From IMG/VR virus record IMGVR_UViG_3300047667_000742, positions 1 through 39,599 of that record: 39,599 nucleotides of DNA. The stretch is one strand, 5' to 3'. Each line of letters opens with the position of its first letter. The stretch's first letter is position 1. The notes under the pieces are model-generated. The model made no database searches. It was not told where the DNA came from and saw only the letters and a program-made list of their open reading frames with translations. Position numbers and translations under genes: made by a program. The DNA is from a virus. Positions 8,766 to 14,788 of this stretch are shown here, piece after piece.

Positions 8766-9091
8766 AATACGCTCCCATCGTTGCCGTCCCAATCGTAGTA
8801 GACCATACGACCGTTTTCTCGTTCTACATGTGTAGATACGTGATGCCAGTGTGATTTCATTTCGTTTGTGACCACGGTATCGTATTTCACCGGTTCATAG
8901 ATAATCTTAACCTTAAACAAACCTCGAAAATATTGTCTGTGTCCTGAAACGGTGATGTCGGACACAACTCGTTCACTTTGCATCAGTGTTCGATAATCAT
9001 AAGAGCTCAGCTCGAGAACGTGTTTACCTCCTGTCTTCATGTCTTCTGTTTGCATTGCTTTGTGATATAGATCGTTGATTACTTGGATCAT
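8762..9091 (-). CDS. Hypothetical phage protein
   Basis: 109 residues. It starts at ATG 9091, eight bases after AGGTGG; the longer frame begins with the GTG inside that ribosome-binding site. The protein has a mixed helical N-terminus (IQVINDLYHKAMQTED) and a beta C-terminus ending in YYDWDGNDG. Its stop overlaps the HNH start. I do not recognise the family. Confidence 0.65.
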   Translation of the reverse strand: MIQVINDLYHKAMQTEDMKTGGKHVLELSSYDYRTLMQSERVVSDITVSGHRQYFRGLFKVKIIYEPVKYDTVVTNEMKSHWHHVSTHVERENGRMVYYDWDGNDGSVL

Positions 9092-9093
9092 TT

Positions 9094-9318
9094 TTATTTC
9101 CACCTAAAAAATTCAGTTAAAACATCTGGGTGTGATGGCAATGGAGCAAAAGGTCGTTCAACTCCCCACGGACCCAAGAACGCTTTACCATAGCCAAGCG
9201 ACCACCCATTGTGTGCTTGTGACCACTTCACGTGAACCCACTTGCCGCGATGAAACGCTAAACACTCGACACCATCTTCACGATCAGTAAGAGGGACTTC
9301 CCAAGGTTTGTCAGTCAT
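9094..9318 (-). CDS. Hypothetical phage protein
   Basis: 74 residues, rich in Trp (five) and Pro: KPWEVPLTDREDGVEC, then GKWVHVKWSQ and GPWGVERPFAPLP. It looks like a compact beta protein. Its start overlaps the preceding stop (ATGA) and GGAGCAGAG serves as ribosome-binding site. It belongs to the small operon read from 9785 towards 8487. Family unknown. Confidence 0.65.
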   Translation of the reverse strand: MTDKPWEVPLTDREDGVECLAFHRGKWVHVKWSQAHNGWSLGYGKAFLGPWGVERPFAPLPSHPDVLTEFFRWK

Positions 9319-9581
9319 CTCTCTGCTCCCTTCATATTTATTTCGGTAATCTCAGCAACGACGCACTGAGCTGCACCCTGCATAGAGTATCCACCAACCA
9401 ACCCGACAACCGAGTAAGCTGCGTCCCAGTTTTTGTCTACGTAAGTACACCCGATACCCTGAACTTCTCCGTTTCGAGCTTCTTGCAGCATCCTTTCTAA
9501 AAACTTGATGACTACTTCGTTCGGTTCAGTTACGACAGGTAAACTGTGATATCCCGGTCCTGATATTACGTTGTCACTCAT
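9315..9581 (-). CDS. Small conserved phage protein of unknown function
   Basis: 88 residues. The VVIKFLERMLQEARNGEVQG core followed by an Ile/Val-rich segment resembles a short protein often seen in phages: a helix followed by a beta hairpin, with a LERML-x-EA-x-x-GE-x-x-G signature. Start ATG 9581 follows AGAGGATATTAA and lies immediately after the upstream stop. No enzymatic residues are apparent. Confidence 0.65.
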   Translation of the reverse strand: MSDNVISGPGYHSLPVVTEPNEVVIKFLERMLQEARNGEVQGIGCTYVDKNWDAAYSVVGLVGGYSMQGAAQCVVAEITEINMKGAER

Positions 9582-9785
9582 TTAATATCCTCTATTTAGA
9601 GCAGTGACAGCTGAAGGTTTCCTCAACTGCCCTGACAAAGCTTCCAAAATCGGTGCTTGCAGATCCATGAAGACAGATCGCATCAGTGAGTGAAGATCTG
9701 TCTGGAACTCAGCAGCATCTCTCGGATCGGAGGGTGTCCATCGTTCTTGGAATCTCTTCATCTTGTGATTTAATGCGTCGCTCAT
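9582..9785 (-). CDS. Hypothetical phage protein
   Basis: 67 residues, mainly helical with a basic start (NHKMKRFQERW) and a TPSDPRDAAEFQTDLHSLMR helix. AAAGGAATACC precedes ATG 9785. A TACAAT hexamer lies about 26 bases upstream, but no copy of the shared palindrome and no clear -35 are present in the 66-base gap. It is the first gene of the operon ending with the HNH gene. Family unknown. Confidence 0.65.
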   Translation of the reverse strand: MSDALNHKMKRFQERWTPSDPRDAAEFQTDLHSLMRSVFMDLQAPILEALSGQLRKPSAVTALNRGY

Positions 9786-9851
9786 GGTATTCCTTTCAAT
9801 ATTGTACCCAAGAGGGCAGGCGCGTGCCTTGGTCTAAAAATCCGAAAATGG

Positions 9852-10331
9852 TTATCTAAAGGGACCAGTTCCTAGATCATCTAACTGATCTACTTTGTCT
9901 GTATGGCGACTGTTTCCCATTAGTTCTCCACAGCGATGGCATTGTCCAGTGTGGACATCAAAGTCTTTGCTCTCGCATTTTGACTTGTAGGCGAAAGTGT
10001 CTTTTGCGACTTGTGTTGGGTCGCACGAATCGAAAGTAAACATGTCACCTTCTATTTTGGTTATTTCACATGGTCTTCCCTTGTTGGAGAAAACGAAGTC
10101 ACCAACTCGCAACTCACTGGCAGGATAGAACTTGGCTTGAGTTATTTTGCTCATACTTTCAGCCTCAGTGAGGTCTATTTGGTTGTTTACCATTTCTGAG
10201 TGGTAGATCAGGTCTTCGCAGAGTTTGTTTCCTAGCTCATTCAGGGGCGGGTTGGCATACTTTTTCCGATCTATCATGGCTCCGGCTAGGATCTTGAGTT
10301 GTGTCGAGCTCATCTTTACGATTATGTTCAT
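9852..10331 (-). CDS. Hypothetical protein with C-terminal zinc-binding-like cysteines
   Basis: 159 residues. The N-terminal 60 residues are helical. A middle beta segment (ASELRVGDFVFSNKGRPCEI) resembles a small SH3-like barrel. The C-terminus has GQCHRCGELMG with nearby His, a possible zinc knuckle. A strong promoter module at 10390-10430 lies 60 bases upstream, so this is probably its own unit or the start of one. Start 10331 has AAGAGAC upstream. Function unknown. Confidence 0.7.
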   Translation of the reverse strand: MNIIVKMSSTQLKILAGAMIDRKKYANPPLNELGNKLCEDLIYHSEMVNNQIDLTEAESMSKITQAKFYPASELRVGDFVFSNKGRPCEITKIEGDMFTFDSCDPTQVAKDTFAYKSKCESKDFDVHTGQCHRCGELMGNSRHTDKVDQLDDLGTGPFR

Positions 10332-10389
10332 GGTTTGTCTCTTTTTTATTTTGGTATTTTAATCGGTGTTTGCTAAGTCATGCTTTATA

Positions 10390-10430
10390 ATGTTAAGGGG
10401 GTGGGGTTGGTGTGACAAGTGGTTTGTGTC
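10390..10430 (-). promoter_or_regulatory. Promoter module for the gene at 9852-10331
   Basis: Plus-strand palindrome GACAAGTGGTTTGTGTC at 10414-10430. On the minus strand TTGTCA, 17 bases, TAACAT (10390-10395). Same architecture as the other modules. Confidence 0.65.
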
Positions 10431-10525
10431 GCTTGGGATGAGGGGATTACGGAGGATGGGGTCCAGCTCTGGGTACGCGAGAGCCTGTACCAAAAATGCC
10501 ACACCCTGCCCGTTGGTGGGGGCGG

Positions 10526-10581
10526 GTTGCATAATTGCAACAGTAGGGCAAGGCTTGCGCCCTGCCCCTTGTGCCTTGCCC
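10526..10581 (-). terminator. Strong hairpins downstream of the GC-rich gene
   Basis: GGGCAAGGC at 10546-10554 pairs perfectly with GCCTTGCCC at 10573-10581 (18-base loop). GTTGCA at 10526-10531 pairs with TGCAAC at 10536-10541. Both follow the stop of the minus gene at 10588. There is no long U-tract until an ATTTTTGG about 30 bases further on, so intrinsic termination is only plausible. Confidence 0.4.
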
Positions 10582-10587
10582 GTTGCC

Positions 10588-10986
10588 TTACTTGCTAGGT
10601 GCCACCAACCAGCTTTGCGCCACGTTGCTAGCCCACGTGGGCATATTGTGCGCGGCCCAACCACCGCGCGGGGGTGCTATGCTGCTAGCCGCTGCACCCG
10701 CTACCAGCGCGGCGCGGTATGCTGCCAAGGTAAAGCCCTTGGGGTGCGCAGTGGTAAGCGTACGGGCAACGGCCTGTGCATAGCTGCGGTGTGTGCCACC
10801 GCGCACAGGTGGCATTGTGCCAGCTACAAAAAGCGGTGCCTGTGGCGCTGCCGCTTGTGCCGCCTTAGTACCTGTGGCGGCTTTGGTGGTTGCAACTGTG
10901 GCGCTGCCCGTTGCTGCCGTTGCTTTTGGTGCGGTGCGCTTTGCTACGGTTGCTTTTGGTGCGGTGTTTGTTTTGTTGGTAGCCAT
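10588..10986 (-). CDS. Ala/Thr/Lys-rich protein of foreign composition
   Basis: 132 residues starting at ATG 10986 after AAAGGGG. The first 55 residues are simple-sequence (Ala, Thr and Lys in patterns such as APKATVAKRTAPKATAATG), like histone H1-type tails. A more complex C-terminal half follows with RSYAQAVARTLTTAHPKGF and AAYRAALVAGAA. The DNA is much more GC-rich than its neighbours. It could be a basic DNA-binding or structural protein. The function is unknown. Long plus-strand frames over the same bases are GC-driven shadows. Confidence 0.6.
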   Translation of the reverse strand: MATNKTNTAPKATVAKRTAPKATAATGSATVATTKAATGTKAAQAAAPQAPLFVAGTMPPVRGGTHRSYAQAVARTLTTAHPKGFTLAAYRAALVAGAAASSIAPPRGGWAAHNMPTWASNVAQSWLVAPSK

Positions 10987-11096
10987 TGTTAAACCCCTTT
11001 AAGGTTTGGCGGGCAGTTGCGCCCTAGGCCGTGTGCGTTATTGCTTGGCCTTGCATACACCTTACATATGCGGCCCGCATAAGCCAAGTAAAAACG

Positions 11097-11181
11097 GAGC
11101 AACATTATTGCGTTGTTTACCCTGTTGGCGCAACATTAATACGCGCAACATTGTTACCCGTTTGCGCAACATTATTGCGGG
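11097..11181. repeat. Iteron-like array, four copies of GCAACATT
   Basis: GCAACATTA/G begins at 11099, 11130, 11145 and 11166. Three copies are preceded by GC (GCGCAACATT), and two are followed by ATTGCG, making GCAACATTATTGCG partly palindromic. The array lies in a 386-base gap between 10987 and 11372. Direct repeats of this kind serve as initiator-protein sites at phage or plasmid origins, or as operator arrays. No initiator is identified. Confidence 0.5.
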
Positions 11182-11183
11182 AC

Positions 11184-11330
11184 CGTGTGGAGACCGAGAC
11201 CGAGAGAAAGAGAGACGGTTGGAGAGATGGAGATTCCGATGGACGGACTCGGCGAAAACGACGGACTCGCCGAAAAGAGGAGGAGGATGAAGAATGTATA
11301 AGAAGAAAAAGAAGAAGAAATCTAAATAGA
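11184..11330. other. Purine-rich tract with duplicated GGACTCGSCGAAAA words
   Basis: The plus strand is almost entirely A/G (runs of GAGA, GAGGAGGA, AAGAAGAAA). It contains two copies of a GACTCGSCGAAAA word at about 11236 and 11252, related to the 3' hairpin at 11333. On the minus transcript this is a long C/U-rich, G-poor stretch downstream of a hairpin, resembling a Rho-utilisation region. No gene is supported here. Confidence 0.4.
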
Positions 11331-11332
11331 GA

Positions 11333-11359
11333 CGCCGAATCAGACTAGCTGACTCGGCG
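11333..11359 (-). terminator. 3' hairpin copy 1 after the gene at 11373
   Basis: Arms CGCCGAATCAG and CTGACTCGGCG with a 5-base loop. In the minus transcript every position pairs (one G-U); in the plus transcript the same position is an A-C mismatch, so the minus strand is the functional one. UCUCUAUUUAGAUUUCUU follows the hairpin. Related copies are at 11764 and 12406. Confidence 0.6.
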
Positions 11360-11372
11360 AAAATCTTTCGTA

Positions 11373-11609
11373 TTAGGTGCCGTGTTGCACACAGATTTCT
11401 GTAAAGAGATCTGGCTCTCCACAAATGCCGCTGAGCACGTCTTCGTAAATGCCAAGCGCATCTTTTTCACTCATGGTCCACCGGTCCCAGTCAGTCATGG
11501 CCCCTTCGTTAAAGTACCAAGTGATATCGAAGGTTCCTTCTTCATTCTTGGCAACTTCTATAACGTCTTTCCCGTGGTTTGGCACTGGGCTTGTTTTGAT
11601 AATCTGCAT
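11373..11609 (-). CDS. Hypothetical protein of cassette 1
   Basis: 78 residues, acidic: HGKDVIEVAKNEEGTFDITW, then AMTDWDRWTMSEKDALGIYE. The pattern suggests an alpha/beta fold of 70-80 residues. It has its own promoter module (11644-11684), a leader shared base-for-base with the gene at 12216, ribosome site GGAGAAATAAA, and a 3' hairpin. It is thus a single-gene cassette. Family unknown. Confidence 0.7.
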   Translation of the reverse strand: MQIIKTSPVPNHGKDVIEVAKNEEGTFDITWYFNEGAMTDWDRWTMSEKDALGIYEDVLSGICGEPDLFTEICVQHGT

Positions 11610-11615
11610 TTTATT

Positions 11616-11638
11616 TCTCCAAGTTGTGTGGTAGCTAT
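11616..11638 (-). repeat. Shared 23-base leader, copy 1
   Basis: TCTCCAAGTTGTGTGG plus TAGCTAT (plus strand) is identical to 12224-12246. It spans the 5' untranslated region and the ribosome-binding GGAGA of two separate genes, showing that promoter-leader units have been duplicated. Confidence 0.75.
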
Positions 11639-11643
11639 ACCCT

Positions 11644-11684
11644 ACATTAACTTAAAGACAACGCTGTGACAACATCTGCTTGTC
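11644..11684 (-). promoter_or_regulatory. Promoter module for the gene at 11373-11609
   Basis: Palindrome GACAACATCTGCTTGTC at 11668-11684 with perfect GACAA/TTGTC arms. On the minus strand TTGTCA, 17 bases, TAATGT. Confidence 0.65.
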
Positions 11685-11763
11685 TTGGGCTTACGACTGA
11701 TCTCAGAGATCTCAAATGGCAGGTAGGAAGAGGAGGATGAAGATGAAGACATCCTTATTTCGA

Positions 11764-11790
11764 CACCGAATCAGACTAGCTGACTCGGCG
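11764..11790 (-). terminator. 3' hairpin copy 2 after the gene at 11802
   Basis: CACCGAATCAG, ACTAG loop, CTGACTCGGCG. Compared with copy 1 one arm has changed G to A, which still pairs as G-U only in the minus transcript. It is followed downstream by a purine-rich plus-strand tract (11716-11758), as in the other copies. Confidence 0.6.
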
Positions 11791-11801
11791 AAATTTGAAG
11801 A

Positions 11802-12029
11802 TCAGCTCGCTGTATCTCGGGCGCTGAGAAGCCCAGCAAAGAGGATGACCGCTTCTTCTACGGTCTGCATATGTTCGTTGAGTTGGATTTTCTCACCATT
11901 GACGGATTGGATCTTGACATATCCATCTTCTACGTCTAAGACATAGTCTGGGGCGTAATCTTTCATGTCTGCCTTTGGTTTCACCAGCGCCACGTTTGTA
12001 GTAGAATCGTACCATGCGAAGAATGTCAT
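11802..12029 (-). CDS. Hypothetical protein of cassette 2
   Basis: 75 residues: MTFFAWYDSTTNVALVKPKA, an acidic beta segment YVLDVEDGYVKIQSVNGEKIQ, then a helix (TVEEAVILFAGLLSAR). AAAGGCTACCAA precedes the ATG. Driven by the promoter module at 12068-12108 and ended by hairpin copy 2. Family unknown, but the coding pattern and signals are convincing. Confidence 0.7.
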   Translation of the reverse strand: MTFFAWYDSTTNVALVKPKADMKDYAPDYVLDVEDGYVKIQSVNGEKIQLNEHMQTVEEAVILFAGLLSARDTAS

Positions 12030-12067
12030 TTGGTAGCCTTTCGGTTTGGGTTAACGGGTTATGCCCC

Positions 12068-12108
12068 ACCATGCCACGCACGGTAGGGTGTGACTAACTC
12101 TATTTGTC
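12068..12108 (-). promoter_or_regulatory. Promoter module for the gene at 11802-12029
   Basis: Palindrome-like GACTAACTCTATTTGTC at 12092-12108. On the minus strand TAGTCA, 17 bases, CATGGT (12068-12073). A weaker copy. The module contains the TAG stop of the upstream 38-residue gene. Confidence 0.5.
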
Positions 12109-12216
12109 TGCTAGGATACGGATCATCCATCTGTAAAAACCAACTCGTTCTTTCAAGGAAACAGATTTCCCTTGGGCAAGCACAAAGTTTCTTGTGGCAA
12201 AATCAATTCTAGGCAT
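12100..12216 (-). CDS. 38-residue hypothetical protein of cassette 3
   Basis: A short gene: ATG 12216, eight bases or so after GGAGATACC, to TAG at 12100-12102. The protein begins MPRIDFATRNFVLAQGKSVS and has a KERVGFYRWMIRILADK helix. It has its own promoter module (12252-12292) and a leader identical to the one at 11616. The stop codon is embedded in the next promoter palindrome, so gene end and promoter are fused. The function is unknown. Confidence 0.6.
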   Translation of the reverse strand: MPRIDFATRNFVLAQGKSVSLKERVGFYRWMIRILADK

Positions 12217-12223
12217 GTTGGTA

Positions 12224-12246
12224 TCTCCAAGTTGTGTGGTAGCTAT
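12224..12246 (-). repeat. Shared 23-base leader, copy 2
   Basis: Identical to 11616-11638; covers the ribosome-binding region of the 38-residue gene. Confidence 0.75.
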
Positions 12247-12251
12247 GCTTT

Positions 12252-12292
12252 ACCATGCAACAGGCAGTGCGTTGTGACCAGTTCTATTTGTC
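12252..12292 (-). promoter_or_regulatory. Promoter module for the gene at 12100-12216
   Basis: GACCAGTTCTATTTGTC at 12276-12292; on the minus strand TGGTCA, 17 bases, CATGGT. Confidence 0.5.
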
Positions 12293-12405
12293 TGGGTCAT
12301 ACGACGATCTACGAGATCTCAATGATCTTATGGAAGATGAGGAAGATGAGGAAGATGACGATGAAGACATGGAGATCGAGGAGGATGAGGACATACTCCT
12401 GCAGA

Positions 12406-12432
12406 CACCGAATCCGACAGACCCACTCGGCG
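12406..12432 (-). terminator. 3' hairpin copy 3 after the small terminase gene
   Basis: CACCGAAT at 12406-12413 and ACTCGGCG at 12425-12432 pair over eight positions in the minus transcript (two G-U). The loop has diverged from the other copies. A long GAAGATGAG-type purine tract (12328-12395) follows on its downstream side. Confidence 0.5.
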
Positions 12433-12436
12433 AAAA

Positions 12437-13093
12437 TTAATCTTCGCTGTCTTCATCGGGAAGCCCAAGAGGAGCAGGAGTTATGTCTGTCGCCGCTCCA
12501 AATCTTGTCTCCCAGTCATCGATGCTCGCTGTTTCAGCTGGAGCAACTAGAACTCCACCAGTGTGGCTCACCGCGATCTCTTGTTTGTCACGGTATCCCT
12601 TGTCGTGCTTCTTGAGTTCCAGTTCGATGAGGCGGATAGGATAGATCGTCTCTTTGCCGACCAGTCCACCGTTCCTGTCGTACGTCTCTTTAATCGTACC
12701 ATTGAAGAGGAGGTTCTGGTGATGCCCAATCAGTTTGTCTTTATACTCTTCTTCCTGCATGTAGAAAGCCTCGGCGAATTCTTCATCTTCTTCCATGTGT
12801 CGGCGAACTGTGAGAGTCGATACTCCGGCGGCTGCTGCGCTCTCTCCCATCCGTCCCCATTTCGCATACTCTAGCAAGAACACTTCTTTCGCCTTCTCAT
12901 CAAACTTGGTGCGGGACATACGGATCGCTGTTCGCCACTCGCCTGTGACTTGATCTTGAACGTCGTACTTGACGACCTTGGATCCTCGGCTGACGAGGGA
13001 GCGTGGGCGACGTCTCATCGCAAAGCTCTCGTCGTACTTCTGAGCGTAGTCTGTTTCGTCGTTGTCTTGATTATCATTGTTCATCTTGTTCAT
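12437..13093 (-). CDS. terS: Terminase small subunit
   Basis: 218 residues. A helix-turn-helix-like region (FDEKAKEVFLLEYAKWGRMG, then SAAAAGVSTLTVRRHMEE) near residues 65-100 is followed by a long helix (EEYKDKLIGHHQNLLFNGT). This is the usual form of small terminase subunits that recognise the packaging site and load the large subunit. ATG 13093 lies just after GTGAGG; the frame extends to a GTG at 13105 inside that site. The C-terminus is acidic. A possible promoter (TTGCTC, 17 bases, TATAAA) lies upstream at about 13150-13180. Confidence 0.75.
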   Translation of the reverse strand: MNKMNNDNQDNDETDYAQKYDESFAMRRRPRSLVSRGSKVVKYDVQDQVTGEWRTAIRMSRTKFDEKAKEVFLLEYAKWGRMGESAAAAGVSTLTVRRHMEEDEEFAEAFYMQEEEYKDKLIGHHQNLLFNGTIKETYDRNGGLVGKETIYPIRLIELELKKHDKGYRDKQEIAVSHTGGVLVAPAETASIDDWETRFGAATDITPAPLGLPDEDSED

Positions 13094-13478
13094 CTTGTTC
13101 CTCACCAGCCTGCGTACGAGAAAAGATCATGAAGATCTCCCACTTAATTTATAGCTCCCCAACCCAAGAAGAGCAAGCACAAACCTCTCAGTAGAGTCAA
13201 GTAGAGTCAGCCCCGTCCTCCTCACTAACCTCCAAGCTGTTGTTTTTATTAGTATAATCTATATTTTTTATATATATAATAATATAATAATAGGTACTCC
13301 CCTAACTTCCTAGCAAGCTACAGCCGCCGCAGCCCACGGCTTCCTTTTGGGCTCACCCCCTCTATTATGCGTTAAGACGTTAATCTGGCTTTTTAAGTGT
13401 TGCATAACAGACCCTTAACTTATATCGTTTAACACAAGGCAACTCGCCTGACTCCCCTAACTACAAAGGACTATTTAT
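13094..13478. other. Divergent intergenic region with an AT-only stretch
   Basis: 385 bases between the small terminase (minus) and the plus-strand pair. It holds a GTAGAGTCA direct repeat near 13192-13205 and an almost pure A/T stretch at about 13238-13299 with TATAAT at 13252. There is also an AGCCCA/TGGGCT hairpin near 13331-13354, and TTAAC-type words at 13370-13435. It must carry the plus-strand promoter. The AT stretch could also be a DNA-unwinding element. Confidence 0.5.
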
Positions 13479-14099
13479 ATGGAACGTTTTCACATCTGGA
13501 AGCACCAGCCAATAAGAGACAAAGCAAATCAATTTCAATATCGTACTTGGCCCAAAGAAGGTAGATACATAGTCAGTGCCGTGCCGAACGTTATAGTTCA
13601 AACGGGATTATATCGATATTCTTTCACATCAGACTGGTCACCGATGGTTGGAGTAGCTGATCTGCATGATTGTTTGTTTGGAGATATTTTCGAGATTTCT
13701 AAACGTCATGTCGGAGGCACCATTATAAGATCAGTAGGTTACAATGCTAGAAAGTTGAAAGGTGCGTTAAAAGACGGGACTAAGGCTGTGCAGACTTATT
13801 GCATTACGAACCCTGAAGACCTAAGATATGGACTGGAATGGATGATCTGCGCATGGCTACCTACATTTTTAAGAGCCACTGTCGCGCAAGAAGAGTTACC
13901 TGTTGGGCCTGAAGGATATGCTGAAGAACTAGAGATGATGGTTAATCTTAGCCACGAAGAATGGTATGAGAATTTTGTGGAACCCTTGCTCTTGGGCAAA
14001 GTAAAGTTGAAAGAACCAGCTTGGGATAAAGTTGATTACCCAAAAGAAGGAATGGGACGATCGGTTCCGAAATCACGTTTGCCGAAAGATCTGTCATGA
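13479..14099 (+). CDS. Plus-strand hypothetical protein
   Basis: 206 residues, one of only two convincing plus-strand genes. Start ATG 13479 follows AAAGGACTATTT. The protein is alpha/beta, with VPNVIVQTGLYRYSFTSDWS, SKRHVGGTIIRSVGYNARK and a Trp-rich LRYGLEWMICAWLPTFLRA helix, and an acidic segment near residue 150. The stop overlaps the next ATG. Its opposite orientation suggests separate timing or a regulatory or accessory role. Family not recognised. Confidence 0.7.
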   Translation: MERFHIWKHQPIRDKANQFQYRTWPKEGRYIVSAVPNVIVQTGLYRYSFTSDWSPMVGVADLHDCLFGDIFEISKRHVGGTIIRSVGYNARKLKGALKDGTKAVQTYCITNPEDLRYGLEWMICAWLPTFLRATVAQEELPVGPEGYAEELEMMVNLSHEEWYENFVEPLLLGKVKLKEPAWDKVDYPKEGMGRSVPKSRLPKDLS

Positions 14100-14269
14100 A
14101 TAAAGATCGTAAATCATTGGAACTCGCTGTGGATGCTTTGAATCGTGAGTTGGCGAAATGGAATCAGCCTCCAACTGTGACTGTTGGTATAGATAAAGAA
14201 AGTGGAATACCAAGAGTTTTCGCTTCTAGATTTATTCCACCAGAACCTGAAACTGATGGTCCTTTCTAA
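14096..14269 (+). CDS. Small plus-strand hypothetical protein
   Basis: 57 residues starting with the ATGA that ends the upstream gene, so translationally coupled. A helix (KSLELAVDALNRELAKW) is followed by a TVTVGIDKESGIPRVFA hairpin and a Pro-rich tail. The last 38 bases overlap, tail to tail, the minus gene at 14232-14447. Function unknown. Confidence 0.6.
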   Translation: MNKDRKSLELAVDALNRELAKWNQPPTVTVGIDKESGIPRVFASRFIPPEPETDGPF

Positions 14270-14447
14270 CCCTCGGCCTTAAAGGATTAGACCTCTCCTC
14301 CGTTATGTGACAATGGAAACTCCACCCTTCCGATACATCGTACTCTGCTATCTTAGCGCCACATTCATAGGCGCTGGGGTAGTATCCCAAAGGAACAGCG
14401 TAATCACTTTGAGGAAAGAGCGCATAGAGGAGAGTCCAGAACTTCAT
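14232..14447 (-). CDS. Small hypothetical protein
   Basis: 71 residues: MKFWTLLYALFPQSDYAVPL, then PSAYECGAKIAEYDVSEGWS and a basic C-terminus. The hydrophobic start could be a weak signal or membrane segment. ATG overlaps the upstream stop (ATGA). The 3' end runs convergently into the plus gene; an earlier end would not remove this because the frame stays open. Confidence 0.5.
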   Translation of the reverse strand: MKFWTLLYALFPQSDYAVPLGYYPSAYECGAKIAEYDVSEGWSFHCHITEERSNPLRPRVRKDHQFQVLVE

Positions 14448-14788
14448 TCTATCGGACCCACAAGTTCAGCCCAATGAGTAGGTTCTTGCGTGGGGCGAGA
14501 AGCCCACCATTTGCCATGTCCTGATTGCCCCTCACCAGGACGCTCGTTGATTTTGAAAACAGGGTTTTTCTTTTTATCTCCTGGCCAATATGTTTGAACA
14601 GATTTGTTATAAGGTGGCATTTCGTCAGCACACTTAATCCAATTGTCTTCTACAATCTCGACATCACAGATAGCCTGTGTGTATCCACTGATATAACTAG
14701 TCGGACTACCAGATTCAATCACCAGTCTGTTCACGAGAAGCAGTTTCAACCGCTCTTTCAGTTTTTCTGACAGTTTCAATTCAGACAT
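14444..14788 (-). CDS. DUF551-like protein
   Basis: 114 residues. After a helical N-terminus (SEKLKERLKLLLVNRLVIE), the C-terminal half has WIKCADEMPPYNKSVQTYW and ends with THWAELVGPIE. That matches the DUF551 pattern (W-I-x-x-x-D-x-x-P at the start of the domain and P-x-x-H-W near the end), a small domain common in phages and of unknown function. It overlaps both neighbours by a few bases. Confidence 0.7.
   Translation of the reverse strand: MSELKLSEKLKERLKLLLVNRLVIESGSPTSYISGYTQAICDVEIVEDNWIKCADEMPPYNKSVQTYWPGDKKKNPVFKINERPGEGQSGHGKWWASRPTQEPTHWAELVGPIE

Noticed and set aside
9786-9851. Promoter before the gene at 9582-9785
   Set aside because: A good TACAAT is present but no -35 box or palindrome at 16-19 bases, so it is mentioned only in the gene entry.
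10366-10992. Long plus-strand frame rich in Cys, Arg and Ala
   Set aside because: GC-rich shadow of the Ala/Thr-rich minus gene; no start signal and implausible Cys content.
11062-11424. 120-codon minus frame with an FFFFFF run
   Set aside because: It reads through the iteron array, the purine tract and a hairpin; composition is low-complexity and no start signal is present.
12255-12440. Plus-strand frame of 61 codons with a Glu/Asp-rich repeat
   Set aside because: It starts within the promoter region of a minus gene, has no ribosome-binding site, and its acidic composition is the purine tract read as protein.
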